The notes beneath the pieces were generated by a model. It did not search any database and had not been told where the DNA came from. It saw only the letters and a list, made by a program, of their open reading frames with translations. From the NCBI RefSeq assembly GCF_018424605.1, contig NZ_QTKT01000015.1:1-64000 (forward strand): a stretch of DNA of 64,000 nt, read 5' to 3'. This document shows, piece by piece, positions 26,710-36,500 of this stretch (within the stretch, counting starts at the first letter, position 1; each line of letters starts with the position of its first letter). The DNA is from Marinobacter lipolyticus (GTDB lineage Bacteria; Pseudomonadota; Gammaproteobacteria; Pseudomonadales; Oleiphilaceae). Made by a program: the position numbers and the translations under genes.

Positions 26710-28785
26710 TCACACGTCGCCGTATCGAATCTTCTCGCCCAGCCAGCGGCGAATCAGCCCGCGGACGGTGTCGGGGTGTTTCATCAACCCCGGGGCCATG
26801 GCACGCACCGACTCGATCCAGCCCTTGTCGCGCTCGAAGTCGGCCAGACGGAACTGCATCATGCCAGTCTGGCGGGTGCCCAGCACCTCCCCCGGGCCAC
26901 GGATCTCAAGATCCTTCTCGGCGATGAAAAAACCATCCTGGCTTTCTCTCAGGGCCTGCAGGCGGGCCTTACCATTCAGCGACAGCGGCGGGTGATACAT
27001 CAGCACGCAGAAACTGGCCTGCTCGCCCCGACCGACCCGGCCCCGCAGCTGGTGCAACTGAGCCAGGCCCAGTCGCTCGGGATTCTCGATGATGATCAAC
27101 GACGCGTTGGGAACGTCCACCCCCACTTCGATCACCGTTGTGGCCACCAACAGGTCCAGCTCGCCGTTCTTGAATTCCGCCATGATGGCCGCCTTCTCGG
27201 CGGCCTTGAGGCGCCCGTGCACCAGGCCCACGGACAGATCCGGCAGGCGCTCGGCCAGCTCCTGAGCCGTCACTTCCGCCGCCTGGCACTGCAGCGCTTC
27301 GGACTCCTCGATCAGTGTGCAGACCCAGTAAGCCTGCCGGCCTTCCCGGCAGGCATTGCGAACCCGCTCAATGACGTCATCCCGGCGGCTGTCCGGAATC
27401 GTGACGGTTTCTATCGGCTTGCGCCCGGGCGGCAGCTCGTCAATCACCGAGGTATCGAGATCCGCGTAGGCGCTCATGGCGAGGGTGCGCGGAATCGGTG
27501 TGGCGGTCATGATCAGTTGGTGGGGCGCCAGGGTACCGCCTACGCCCTTTTCCCGTAACGCCAGGCGCTGATGAACCCCGAATCGGTGCTGCTCGTCCAC
27601 AATCACCAGCGCCAGGCGGTTAAACGCAACCTCGTCCTGAAACAGCGCATGGGTGCCAATCGCCACCGCGGCTTCGCCGCTGCTGACCAGCTCAAGCGCC
27701 TCCCGTCGGGCCTTGCCCTTGACCTTGCCCGACAGCCACGCCAGGCGAATACCCAGCGGTTCCAGCCAGTCACGGAAATTCTGGTAATGCTGCTCGGCCA
27801 GTATCTCGGTGGGCGCCATCAGCGCCACCTGGGTTCCCGCCCCGATTGCCTGCAGTGCCGCGAGGGCGGCCACCACGGTTTTCCCGGATCCGACATCGCC
27901 CTGAACCAGGCGAAGCATCGGCAACGGCTGGCTGAGATCCTGCCGGATCTCCCGCAAAACCTGCTGCTGGGCACCGGTCAGGCGGAACGGCAACTCCTCA
28001 AGAAAACGTTCCGCCAGATCACCGGAGGGCAGCAACGGCAGTGCCTGCCGCGCCTGAATCTGCTCACGCACCTGCAGCAGACTGAGCTGGTGCGCCAACA
28101 GCTCTTCCATCACCAGCCGTTGCTGCGCCGGATGACGCCCCTCCATCAGCAGGTGTACCGGGGCATTGGCTGGCGGTGCATGCACCAGCTCCACGGCCTC
28201 GGTTATACCCGGCAGCTGATAATCCGCCAGCAACGCCGGCGGCAACCAGTCGTGGATCGGATAACGTTTCAGATAGGTGAGCGCCTGCTGGCACAGCGAC
28301 CGCACGCGGGGCTGCTGGATACCCTCGGTCAGCGGATAGACAGGCGTCAGGGTTGCCTCGCCCGCCGCTGGCATCGGTGGCGGGTTGGTCTGGTACTCGG
28401 GGTGGTAGAACTCGTATCCGGCGCGGCCCGGTCGTACCTCGCCGAAACACCGCACCCTCGCCCCCTCGGAGAGCTGGTTCTTCTGGGCGGCGTTGAAGTG
28501 GAAAAAGCGCATCACCAGAAATCCGCTCTGGTCCTTCAGGGTTACCTGAAGGCTACGGCGACGCCCCATGACCAGGTCGGTCTTGACCACCTCGCCCTCC
28601 ACCACGCCGACGTCACCGACGCGCAGATTGCCCATGGGGACGACGCGGGTCCGGTCCTCATAGCGATGGGGCAGATGAAACAGCAGGTCCTGCAGGGAGT
28701 GAATCCCCAGCTTTGCCAACCGGTCTGCCAGGGCGCTCCCGACACCTTTGAGTGCGGTAACCGAGATGTCATCCAATGACGTCAT
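26710..28785 (-). CDS. recG: ATP-dependent DNA helicase RecG
   Basis: Helicase that remodels stalled replication forks and Holliday junctions. The 691-residue protein has the wedge/OB domain (about 60-150), a Walker A motif GDVGSGKT near residue 300, the DEQH box VDEQHRFG, helicase motif III TATPIPRTLAM, and the C-terminal motif LRGRVGRG and GPGEVLGTRQ. The start at 28785 (MTSLDD) is chosen over an upstream extension to 28851 that would overlap oxyR. Only eight bases separate it from the oxyR stop, an oxyR-recG order also seen in pseudomonads. Confidence 0.97.
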   Translation of the reverse strand: MTSLDDISVTALKGVGSALADRLAKLGIHSLQDLLFHLPHRYEDRTRVVPMGNLRVGDVGVVEGEVVKTDLVMGRRRSLQVTLKDQSGFLVMRFFHFNAAQKNQLSEGARVRCFGEVRPGRAGYEFYHPEYQTNPPPMPAAGEATLTPVYPLTEGIQQPRVRSLCQQALTYLKRYPIHDWLPPALLADYQLPGITEAVELVHAPPANAPVHLLMEGRHPAQQRLVMEELLAHQLSLLQVREQIQARQALPLLPSGDLAERFLEELPFRLTGAQQQVLREIRQDLSQPLPMLRLVQGDVGSGKTVVAALAALQAIGAGTQVALMAPTEILAEQHYQNFRDWLEPLGIRLAWLSGKVKGKARREALELVSSGEAAVAIGTHALFQDEVAFNRLALVIVDEQHRFGVHQRLALREKGVGGTLAPHQLIMTATPIPRTLAMSAYADLDTSVIDELPPGRKPIETVTIPDSRRDDVIERVRNACREGRQAYWVCTLIEESEALQCQAAEVTAQELAERLPDLSVGLVHGRLKAAEKAAIMAEFKNGELDLLVATTVIEVGVDVPNASLIIIENPERLGLAQLHQLRGRVGRGEQASFCVLMYHPPLSLNGKARLQALRESQDGFFIAEKDLEIRGPGEVLGTRQTGMMQFRLADFERDKGWIESVRAMAPGLMKHPDTVRGLIRRWLGEKIRYGDV

Positions 28786-28793
28786 CGACAACC

Positions 28794-29753
28794 TCAGGCG
28801 CTGGCTGCGGCAGCCGGGGAATCCGTCCTGGCTTTTTCGATGACACGGCACTGGCTGGCCGCCAGCGACAGCACGTCAATGGCCTTGGGCCGGGGGAAAG
28901 TCACCCGCCACGCCAGGGCTACGGTCCGGAACGGCACCGGGGCGGCAAAGGGGCGCACCGCCAGGATGTCTTCGTGGTATTGCATGGCGGTTGCCGCGGA
29001 AAGTGGCAGAACGGTGATGCCGAGCCCCGACGCCACCATGTGGCGGATGGTTTCCAGGGAGCTGCCTTCGGTGACCAGCGCCGGCGCCGTCGCACCAGCG
29101 TTGCGGGTGACCGCCTCAACCAGCGGCGGGCAGGACTCCAGCACTTGATCCCGGAAACAGTGCCCGGGCCCGAGCAGCAGCAACTGCTCCTTCGCCAGCT
29201 CCTCGGCGGTCAGGCTGTCCTTTGCCGTCAGCGGATGGCCGGCGGGCAACAGCACCACGAAGGGTTCGTCGTAAAGCGGCAGTGTCACCACTTCCGGCTC
29301 TTCGAATGGCAAAGCAATGATGATGGCATCAAGCTCGGAATGTCGCAGCTTCTGGCGCAAACTGGCGGTGTAATTCTCTTCGATAAACAGTGGCATCTCC
29401 GGCGCGGCACGACGCAGTTCCGGCAGCAGATGGGGAAACAGGTAAGGACCAATGGTATAGATGGCGCCGACCCGCAACGGCGAGTTGAGCTGATTCTTAC
29501 CGTCCTGGGCCATGTCCTTGATCACGCCCACCTGATCCAGCACCCGCTGAGCCTGCTCGATAATGCGCTGGCCGGTTTCGGTCACACGGATGCTGCTTTT
29601 GCTGCGCTCGAACAAAGGAATGCCCAACTCGTCTTCCAGCTTCTTCACCGCCACACTCAGGGTAGGCTGGCTGACGTGACAGCGCTCCGCCGCGCGGCCA
29701 AAATGCCTTTCCCGTGCGAGGGTAACAACGTATCGTAACTCGGTGAGAGTCAT
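28794..29753 (-). CDS. oxyR: Hydrogen peroxide-responsive LysR regulator OxyR
   Basis: Peroxide sensor and activator of catalase and peroxidase genes. The 319-residue protein has an N-terminal LysR winged HTH (about residues 1-60; RAAERCHVSQPTLSVAVKKL) and a substrate-type regulatory domain with the redox cysteines C199 and C208 in GHCFRDQVLESC, at exactly the E. coli positions. The order oxyR-recG on one strand suggests co-transcription and links peroxide response with fork repair. Confidence 0.96.
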   Translation of the reverse strand: MTLTELRYVVTLARERHFGRAAERCHVSQPTLSVAVKKLEDELGIPLFERSKSSIRVTETGQRIIEQAQRVLDQVGVIKDMAQDGKNQLNSPLRVGAIYTIGPYLFPHLLPELRRAAPEMPLFIEENYTASLRQKLRHSELDAIIIALPFEEPEVVTLPLYDEPFVVLLPAGHPLTAKDSLTAEELAKEQLLLLGPGHCFRDQVLESCPPLVEAVTRNAGATAPALVTEGSSLETIRHMVASGLGITVLPLSAATAMQYHEDILAVRPFAAPVPFRTVALAWRVTFPRPKAIDVLSLAASQCRVIEKARTDSPAAAASA

Positions 29754-29840
29754 GGCGGGCTCCGGTCAGTATTCGTCCAGGTCAGGTGCGTTAACCGCTC
29801 CCTGTCTCGATAAGCCAAAGCATAAGGATTGAAATTGTCT

Positions 29841-30716
29841 ATGGCAATCACTGAAAGCAATAAACTGCCACGAATTCTGGTGGCCGGGTGCGGCAAGCTC
29901 GGGGGCGCCATCGCCACCCTGCTAACCGGCCAGGGTGAGGTCTTTGGCCTGCGCCGCAACCCCGACAACGTACCAACAGGCATAGCCCCCCTCGGCGCCG
30001 ACCTGACCCGCCCTGAGCAGGTCCGAGCGGTAGTGCCAGACGATCTGGATATCGTGATTTACTGCCTTACCCCCGCCAGCTACGACGAACAGGGCTACCG
30101 GGACGCCTACGTCAACGGCCTGCAGCACCTGCTCGATGCCATCAAGGGCTCGCCCCCCAAGCGGCTGATCTTCATCAGCAGCACCAGCGTGTATGCCCAG
30201 AACGACGATTCCTGGGTGGATGAAACCAGCGCCGCGGAGCCCGCGCGGTTCAGCGGGCAAACCATCATCGCCGGCGAGCGCACGGCACTGGGCAGTGGCA
30301 TCCCTGCCACGGTCGTGCGCTTCAGCGGCATCTACGGGCCAGGCCGCCGCAGGTTCCTTGAAGAGGTGATGGACGGAGGCATGGATCCGATCAGCCCTGC
30401 CCCTTACAGCAACCGCATTCACGAAGACGATGCCGCCGCGGTGGTCGCGCATCTGGTGAACAAGGCGCTGTCAGGGGAGACTCTTGAGGACTGTTACCTG
30501 GCCAGCGACTGCGAGCCGGTTCGGCTGGATGAAGTGGTGGCCTGGGTAAGACAGCAGGTGAAGTGCGCGCCGCCAAAGGAAAACGCCCGCAAAGGCGGGC
30601 GCGCGGGTAGCAAGCGATGTCGCAATCAGCGTTTGCTGGACAGTGGTTTCAGCTTCCGCTATCCCGATTTCCGCACCGGTTACCGGGAAATGATTGCGCT
30701 CAGCTCAACACCATGA
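29841..30716 (+). CDS. NAD(P)-dependent epimerase/short-chain dehydrogenase-like protein (YeeZ-like)
   Basis: A 291-residue cytoplasmic Rossmann protein. The nucleotide-binding motif is [12 protein letters not shown] (about residues 14-25); a SSTSVY segment and the FSGIYGPGR strand match extended SDR/epimerase proteins of the YeeZ type. The catalytic YxxxK of SDR enzymes is not evident at its usual place, as is normal for this branch. ATG 29841 is chosen; the TTG at 29829 is too close to AAGGA. Its 3' end overlaps the convergent ridA gene by 17 bases. Confidence 0.8.
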   Translation: MAITESNKLPRILVAGCGKLGGAIATLLTGQGEVFGLRRNPDNVPTGIAPLGADLTRPEQVRAVVPDDLDIVIYCLTPASYDEQGYRDAYVNGLQHLLDAIKGSPPKRLIFISSTSVYAQNDDSWVDETSAAEPARFSGQTIIAGERTALGSGIPATVVRFSGIYGPGRRRFLEEVMDGGMDPISPAPYSNRIHEDDAAAVVAHLVNKALSGETLEDCYLASDCEPVRLDEVVAWVRQQVKCAPPKENARKGGRAGSKRCRNQRLLDSGFSFRYPDFRTGYREMIALSSTP

Positions 30717-31086
30717 CCGCTTCCATTTCGATGGGCACGCCCTTGGGCAGCGCGGCAACTCCCACCGCCGCGCGGGCCGGGTACGGCTCCTGGAAGTAGG
30801 TGGCCATGATTTCATTCACCGTGGCGAAATTCGCCAGGTCGGTCATGTAGATGTTGAGCTTGACGATGTCTTTGAGTTCACCGCCACTGGCCTCGCAGAC
30901 CGCCTTCAGGTTCTCGAACACCTGACGGGTCTTGGCGGAGAAATCACCGGCGACCACTTCCATGGTTTCCGGCACCAGAGGAATCTGGCCTGACAGGTAC
31001 ACGGTATCGCCGGCTTTTACCGCCTGGGAATAGGTACCGATTGCCTGGGGCGCATTTTCAGTCTGGATAACAGATTTGTTGGTCAT
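30700..31086 (-). CDS. ridA: RidA family reactive imine/enamine deaminase
   Basis: A 128-residue YjgF/YER057c/UK114 protein that hydrolyses 2-aminoacrylate and related imines made by PLP enzymes. Family blocks: [59 protein letters not shown]. The substrate arginine is in the PARAAV segment (about residue 105). Start at 31086 (MTNKSV) fits the family; the longer frame to 31110 does not. It follows spoT on the same strand, the usual rpoZ-spoT-ridA order. Confidence 0.95.
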   Translation of the reverse strand: MTNKSVIQTENAPQAIGTYSQAVKAGDTVYLSGQIPLVPETMEVVAGDFSAKTRQVFENLKAVCEASGGELKDIVKLNIYMTDLANFATVNEIMATYFQEPYPARAAVGVAALPKGVPIEMEAVMVLS

Positions 31087-31170
31087 GACCTTTGGGATCC
31101 TCTCGTCCAAAACGCCAATCGTCGCCCCTTGGAGCTCACCCTGTCAACCAGCGCTTGGTCGGGCCTGGCG

Positions 31171-33303
31171 TCAGTGGCGAACCCGGTTGATGTGGGTAAC
31201 CGCGCGGATGTTGCGGATGCGACGCATGACCCGGGCGAGGTGGCGACGCCCATTAACGTGAACCACCAGGCTGACCACGCCAAGGCGGGCATTCTGTTCT
31301 TCCACATTGATGCGTTCGATATTGCCATCGGCCATGGCCACGGCATTGGCCACCTCGGCAATCACCCCGCGCTGGCGTTCAAGCTCCACCCGCAACTCCA
31401 CCGAGAACTCGTCGGTGATGTCCTTGGCCCACTTCAGGTGGGTCAGGCGGGCTCGGGCGTCATCGCCTTCGGGCAGACGTGAGCAGGTGTCTGAGTGAAT
31501 CACCATGCCCTTGCCCGAATCCATCACACCCACCACCGGGTCGCCGGGGATGGGCTTGCAACAGCTGGCAAAGCGCACCAACAGTCCCTCGGTACCGCGG
31601 ATGGTGACCGGACCGCCTTCCGGCTGAGACCGGGAAGGCTCCGCCGGCGTTTCCTCGGCACCGCTGACCAGTTGCCGCGCCACCAGATAGGCCATGCGGT
31701 TACCAAGGCCGATTTCACTGACCAGATCATCCAGACTGCTGACCTGGTTATGACGGACCACCGCATCGATCTGGCTGTCGCTGATTTTCGACAGGCTGGT
31801 ACCGAAGCCTTTCAGGGATTTCTTCAGCAGCGTCTTGCCGAGATCCAGCGATTCCGCCCGCTTCTGATTCTTCAGAACATGGCGGATGCTGCTGCGTGCC
31901 TTGCCGGTGACCACGAAACTCAGCCACGCGGGATTGGGCCGGGCGCCCGGCGCGGTGATCACCTCCACGGTCTGACCACTCTGCAGCGGCTGGCTGAGCG
32001 AGCCCAGATTGCGGTTGATGCGACAGGCAACGGTGGCGTTGCCGATATCGGTGTGAATGGCGTAGGCAAAGTCCACCGGGGTCGCCCCACCGGGCAGCTC
32101 CATGATCTTGCCCTTGGGCGTGAACACGTAAATCTCATCCGGGAACAGGTCGACTTTTACATGCTCAATGAATTCAAGGGAATCGTCGGCCCGCTCGCGC
32201 ATTTCCATCAGGCCTTTCACCCAACGGTCAACCCGTGACTGATTCACGCTGGTGACGCTGGATGGCTCGTTCTTGTACATCCAGTGGGCGGCAATACCGT
32301 TGTTGGCGATGTGCTCCATTTCCTCGGTGCGGATCTGGATTTCGATGTTCACGTGCATGCCGAACAGGGTGGTATGCAGGGACTGATAGCCGTTTGCCTT
32401 GGGCATGGCAATGTAGTCCTTGAACCGGCCCGGCAGCGGCTTGTACAGGCTGTGCACGGCGCCGAGGATGCGGTAGCAGTCATCTTCGCTGTCGGTGATG
32501 ATCCGGAACGCGTACACGTCCATGATTTCATGGAAGGACTTCTGCTTGAACTTCATCTTGTTGTAGATGCTGTTCAGGTGTTTTTCGCGCCCCAGAATCC
32601 GCCCCGGCAGGCCCCGTTCTTCCAGCTTTTCCTGCAGCCGGCCGCGGATCTCGTCAATGATTTCCCGGTGACTGCCCCGCAGTTTTTCCACCGCCTTGGA
32701 AATGTAGCGGGACCGCATGGGGTACAGGGAAGCAAAGCCGAGGTCTTCCAGCTCGGTGCAGATGGAGTGCATACCAAGGCGGTTGGCGATGGGCGCGTAA
32801 ATATCCAGGGTTTCGTTAGCGATGCGCTGGCGCTTCTCGTAGGGCATGGGCCCCAGGGTGCGCATGTTGTGCAGGCGGTCCGCCAGCTTCACCAGAATCA
32901 CGCGGATGTCCCGGGCCATGGCCAGGGTCATCTTCTGGAAATTCTCGGCCTGGGCTTCTGCGCGGGAGCGGAATTCGATCTGGGTCAGCTTGCTGACGCC
33001 GTCCACCAGTTCCGCCACATCGTCACCGAACTGATCGGACAGGGCATCCTTGGGAATGCCGGTGTCTTCGATCACATCGTGCAACATGGCAGCCATCAGG
33101 CTCTGATGGTCAAGTTTCAGGTCGGCAAGGATGTGAGCGACGGCAAGGGGGTGGGTTATGTAACGATCGCCACTGCGGCGCATCTGGCCCTCATGGGCCT
33201 GTTCGGCATAATAGTAGGCTCTTCGCACCTGATTGATGCGATGGGTATCCAGATAGGAGCTGAGCTCTTTCGCCAGCCCTTCAACCGTTGCCTCTGCCGA
33301 CAC
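31171..33303 (-). CDS. spoT: Bifunctional (p)ppGpp synthetase/hydrolase SpoT
   Basis: Stringent-response enzyme that makes and degrades (p)ppGpp. The 710-residue protein has the HD hydrolase domain (HDVIEDTG near residue 75, complete), the RelA/SpoT nucleotidyltransferase domain (about 230-345), a TGS domain (about 380-440), and a C-terminal ACT domain (about 630-705). GTG 33303 is the best start: it has GGTGGAGG immediately upstream and skips 17 atypical residues of the longer frame. Same strand as rpoZ, from which a terminator separates it. Confidence 0.97.
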   Translation of the reverse strand: MSAEATVEGLAKELSSYLDTHRINQVRRAYYYAEQAHEGQMRRSGDRYITHPLAVAHILADLKLDHQSLMAAMLHDVIEDTGIPKDALSDQFGDDVAELVDGVSKLTQIEFRSRAEAQAENFQKMTLAMARDIRVILVKLADRLHNMRTLGPMPYEKRQRIANETLDIYAPIANRLGMHSICTELEDLGFASLYPMRSRYISKAVEKLRGSHREIIDEIRGRLQEKLEERGLPGRILGREKHLNSIYNKMKFKQKSFHEIMDVYAFRIITDSEDDCYRILGAVHSLYKPLPGRFKDYIAMPKANGYQSLHTTLFGMHVNIEIQIRTEEMEHIANNGIAAHWMYKNEPSSVTSVNQSRVDRWVKGLMEMRERADDSLEFIEHVKVDLFPDEIYVFTPKGKIMELPGGATPVDFAYAIHTDIGNATVACRINRNLGSLSQPLQSGQTVEVITAPGARPNPAWLSFVVTGKARSSIRHVLKNQKRAESLDLGKTLLKKSLKGFGTSLSKISDSQIDAVVRHNQVSSLDDLVSEIGLGNRMAYLVARQLVSGAEETPAEPSRSQPEGGPVTIRGTEGLLVRFASCCKPIPGDPVVGVMDSGKGMVIHSDTCSRLPEGDDARARLTHLKWAKDITDEFSVELRVELERQRGVIAEVANAVAMADGNIERINVEEQNARLGVVSLVVHVNGRRHLARVMRRIRNIRAVTHINRVRH

Positions 33304-33336
33304 CGCGCCTCCACCTAAAGACTGAGATTCAGGGAC

Positions 33337-33364
33337 AAAAAAACCCGAATGCACGCATCCGGGT
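33337..33364 (-). terminator. Terminator between rpoZ and spoT
   Basis: On the reverse strand ACCCGGATGC, GT, GCATTCGGGT is followed by seven T (33337-33343). It lies after rpoZ and before the spoT ribosome site, so it may uncouple the two genes or attenuate spoT. Confidence 0.85.
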
Positions 33365-33479
33365 CCTTCCGCTGTCCGTCCAGTAATGCTTTATAGCTAC
33401 ACTATAAAACCGCAGGGACAGAATTCAATGCTTATGGCCGGCCGCTAGGTGTTTTTACCATTACGGCCGTCGCGAAGGC

Positions 33480-33692
33480 TTACTGTTCGTCGTCTTCGGT
33501 CAGAAGACTGCGCGTTACCTTTCCTTCCGCGATTTCACGCAGAGCAATGACGGTTGGCTTGTCATTCTCTTCGGCTACCATCGGCTCAAAGCCCTTGGTG
33601 GCAATCTGGCGGGCGCGCTTTGTAGCCAGCATAACCAGCTGAAAACGGTTATCGACGTTTTCCAGACAATCTTCAACGGTAACTCGTGCCAT
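33480..33692 (-). CDS. rpoZ: DNA-directed RNA polymerase omega subunit
   Basis: A 70-residue subunit that helps fold beta' and contributes to ppGpp binding. Characteristic [20 protein letters not shown] start and KRARQI segment; length is slightly short of the 91 of E. coli but typical for relatives. It is followed by a terminator and spoT and preceded by gmk, all on the same strand. Confidence 0.97.
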   Translation of the reverse strand: MARVTVEDCLENVDNRFQLVMLATKRARQIATKGFEPMVAEENDKPTVIALREIAEGKVTRSLLTEDDEQ

Positions 33693-33777
33693 AACTTCCC
33701 CGACAAAATAAAATGACTGATCTAGCAGACCGCGTAGTGTACTGCGGCCGGCTCAATTTGTATACAACGAAACGCGA

Positions 33778-34476
<699 letters not shown>

Positions 34477-34514
34477 TTAACAAGAGGCGGAATTATACAC
34501 GATAGGGAAAACCC

Positions 34515-35381
34515 TTACTCCAGGTTCTGCACCTGCTCCCGCATCTGCTCGATCAGCACCTTGAGATCCACTGCCACGCGGGTTACCCGGGCATCAATGC
34601 TTTTGCTACTGAGCGTGTTGGCTTCACGGTTCAGCTCCTGCATCAGGAAGTCCAGACGGCGCCCAATGGCCTCATCGGACGCCAGGGTGTCAGACACCTC
34701 GGAAATGTGCGCCTTCAGCCGGTCCAGCTCCTCCGCCACATCACTTTTCTGCGCCAGCATCACCATTTCCTGGGCAACACGCTCAGCATCCAGCTCCACC
34801 CGGGCCTTCTCGAACCGATCCTTGAGGTGCTGCTCCTGCGCTTTCAGTAACTCGGGCATCAGCTTGCGGACCTCCTCCACCAACTGCCCCATGGTGGCAA
34901 GACGGTCTTCAAACAGGGGGCGCAGGCGCTCGCCCTCACGCTCGCGGACCGTGACCAGATCCGCAATCGTGCGTTCGAACAGCTCTGCAGCCGCCTCCCG
35001 GGCCGGGCCATAATCCAGCTCTTTCACCGACAACACCCCAGGCCAGCGCAGAACGTCGAGGGCGTTGATGTGTGCCGGGTTGTCGAGAATGCGGTTGACG
35101 TGATTGGCGGCCTCATTCACCGCATGGGCCATCTCGTCACTGATCTCGAACCCCTGAGTGGCGTTATCCGTGGTTTGCAGGCGCATGGAGACATCGACCT
35201 TGCCGCGGCGCAGCTGCTTGCGAAGCTGCTCGCGAAAGGCGTTTTCAAGCTCCCGCAACGCCTCCGGCAACCGGAACGACGGCTCCAGATAACGGTGGTT
35301 CACGGTACGAATCTCGCACGTCAGTGTTCCCCACTCTCCCTGGGTATCCTGGCGGGCAAAGGCAGTCATGCTTCTGATCAT
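34515..35381 (-). CDS. yicC: YicC family endoribonuclease/stress-induced protein
   Basis: A 288-residue protein with the YicC_N domain ([29 protein letters not shown]) and the C-terminal DUF1732 helix ([33 protein letters not shown]). YicC proteins have been linked to RNA decay in E. coli. The start at 35381 (MIRSMT) matches the family; a longer frame exists to 35438. It is divergent from rph, another RNA-processing gene, as in many gammaproteobacteria. Confidence 0.95.
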   Translation of the reverse strand: MIRSMTAFARQDTQGEWGTLTCEIRTVNHRYLEPSFRLPEALRELENAFREQLRKQLRRGKVDVSMRLQTTDNATQGFEISDEMAHAVNEAANHVNRILDNPAHINALDVLRWPGVLSVKELDYGPAREAAAELFERTIADLVTVREREGERLRPLFEDRLATMGQLVEEVRKLMPELLKAQEQHLKDRFEKARVELDAERVAQEMVMLAQKSDVAEELDRLKAHISEVSDTLASDEAIGRRLDFLMQELNREANTLSSKSIDARVTRVAVDLKVLIEQMREQVQNLE

Positions 35382-35571
35382 GGCAGCTCCGCTTTTCAGT
35401 CGATGCAATCGTCCGAGTTTAGCAGGGTGCAGCGCCAAACCGCGAACCCGACCAAAGCCGGGGCCAGGCCGGGCAGAGACAGACGCCGCACCGTGTTATA
35501 CTTCGCCCCTTCCCTATTCCGAACACCGGGCACAAAGCCCCGGACATCCACTACCAATATCAGGACATACT

Positions 35572-36288
35572 ATGCGACCCAGCGGAAGAACTCCGGAACA
35601 ACCGAGAGACATCCGAATCACCCGCAACTACACCCGCCACGCCGAAGGCTCGGTACTGATCGAGTTCGGTGACACCAAAGTTATCTGCACCGCCTCCGTC
35701 GAGAACAAAGTGCCGCCGTTCCTGCGCGGCGAGGGCAAAGGCTGGATCACCGCCGAATACGGCATGCTGCCCCGCTCCACCGGCAGCCGCATGGGCCGCG
35801 AGGCCGCCCGCGGCAAACAGGGCGGCCGCACCGTCGAAATCCAGCGCCTGATCGGCCGCTCACTGCGGGCGGCGGTTGATCTCAGCGCTCTGGGTGAGCA
35901 CTCCATCACCATCGACTGCGACGTCATCCAGGCCGACGGCGGCACCCGCACCGCGGCGATCACCGGCGGCTGCGTGGCGCTGGTGGATGCGTTGAACCAT
36001 CTGGTGGCGGAAAAACGCCTGAAGAAATCACCGCTGAAGCAGATGGTTGCGGCCCTGTCCGTTGGCGTCTACAAAGGCACACCGGTGGTGGATCTCGACT
36101 ACCCGGAAGATTCCGAAGCCGAAACCGACATGAACGTGATCATGACCGACCAGGGTGGTTTTATCGAGATTCAGGGTACTGCCGAAGGCGCACCGTTTGT
36201 TCAGGAAGAACTGGACAGCATGCTGGCACTGGCGAAGCAGGGGATTAACCAGCTGTTTGAGATTCAGAAGGCGGCGCTGGAGGGGTAA
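35572..36288 (+). CDS. rph: Ribonuclease PH
   Basis: Phosphorolytic 3'-5' exoribonuclease that trims tRNA 3' ends. The 238-residue protein starts [20 protein letters not shown] and contains the phosphate-binding segment [20 protein letters not shown] and the [19 protein letters not shown] block. The ATG follows AGGA. Length is normal and no frameshift is present, unlike the rph-1 allele of E. coli K-12. A structured RNA element lies just downstream. Confidence 0.97.
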   Translation: MRPSGRTPEQPRDIRITRNYTRHAEGSVLIEFGDTKVICTASVENKVPPFLRGEGKGWITAEYGMLPRSTGSRMGREAARGKQGGRTVEIQRLIGRSLRAAVDLSALGEHSITIDCDVIQADGGTRTAAITGGCVALVDALNHLVAEKRLKKSPLKQMVAALSVGVYKGTPVVDLDYPEDSEAETDMNVIMTDQGGFIEIQGTAEGAPFVQEELDSMLALAKQGINQLFEIQKAALEG

Positions 36289-36306
36289 TTCTCTGGAGTT
36301 ATTGTT

Positions 36307-36335
36307 GTCGGATTACGGCTTTCGCCTAATCCGAC
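36307..36335. repeat. REP-like hairpin after rph
   Basis: GTCGGATTA (36307-36315) pairs with TAATCCGAC (36327-36335), and GGC with GCC inside, followed by CTACGA. This form (GTCGGATTA..CGC..TAATCCGAC) is typical of dispersed intergenic repeats in proteobacteria. No second copy was found in this window. Confidence 0.6.
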
Positions 36336-36360
36336 CTACGAAGACTTCCTGAAAGCTCGG

Positions 36361-36474
36361 GCGTCTCCGGGCGGTGTTGCTTTTCCGGGACCTCTCCGGC
36401 CAGGGAAGGCCGGAGCGGAGCGCACATGGATGTGCTCGTAGCGTGCCCGGAAAAGCAATGCCGTCTGGAGGCGC
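36361..36474 (+). repeat. Cloverleaf-like long inverted repeat between rph and the crc-like gene
   Basis: The outer arms 36361-36389 and 36446-36474 pair over 29 positions; 24 are Watson-Crick and all five others are G-U pairs if read as forward-strand RNA. The 56 bases between contain two further hairpins: CTCCGGCC/GGCCGGAG (36394-36401 with 36408-36415) and GCACA/TGTGC (36422-36426 with 36431-36435). The result is a three-arm, cloverleaf-like fold. It could be a structured RNA at the 3' end of rph or a mobile intergenic repeat. Confidence 0.6.
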
Positions 36475-36500
36475 TTTCTCCGGCTTACATCACCGGGAAG

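Noticed and set aside
26776..28779. Long forward open frames opposite recG
   Set aside because: Antisense shadows of a conserved helicase gene; low complexity and no family features.
32284..33318. Forward open frame of 344 codons opposite spoT
   Set aside because: Antisense to the HD and synthetase domains of spoT, with His/Val/Gln-biased composition typical of shadows.
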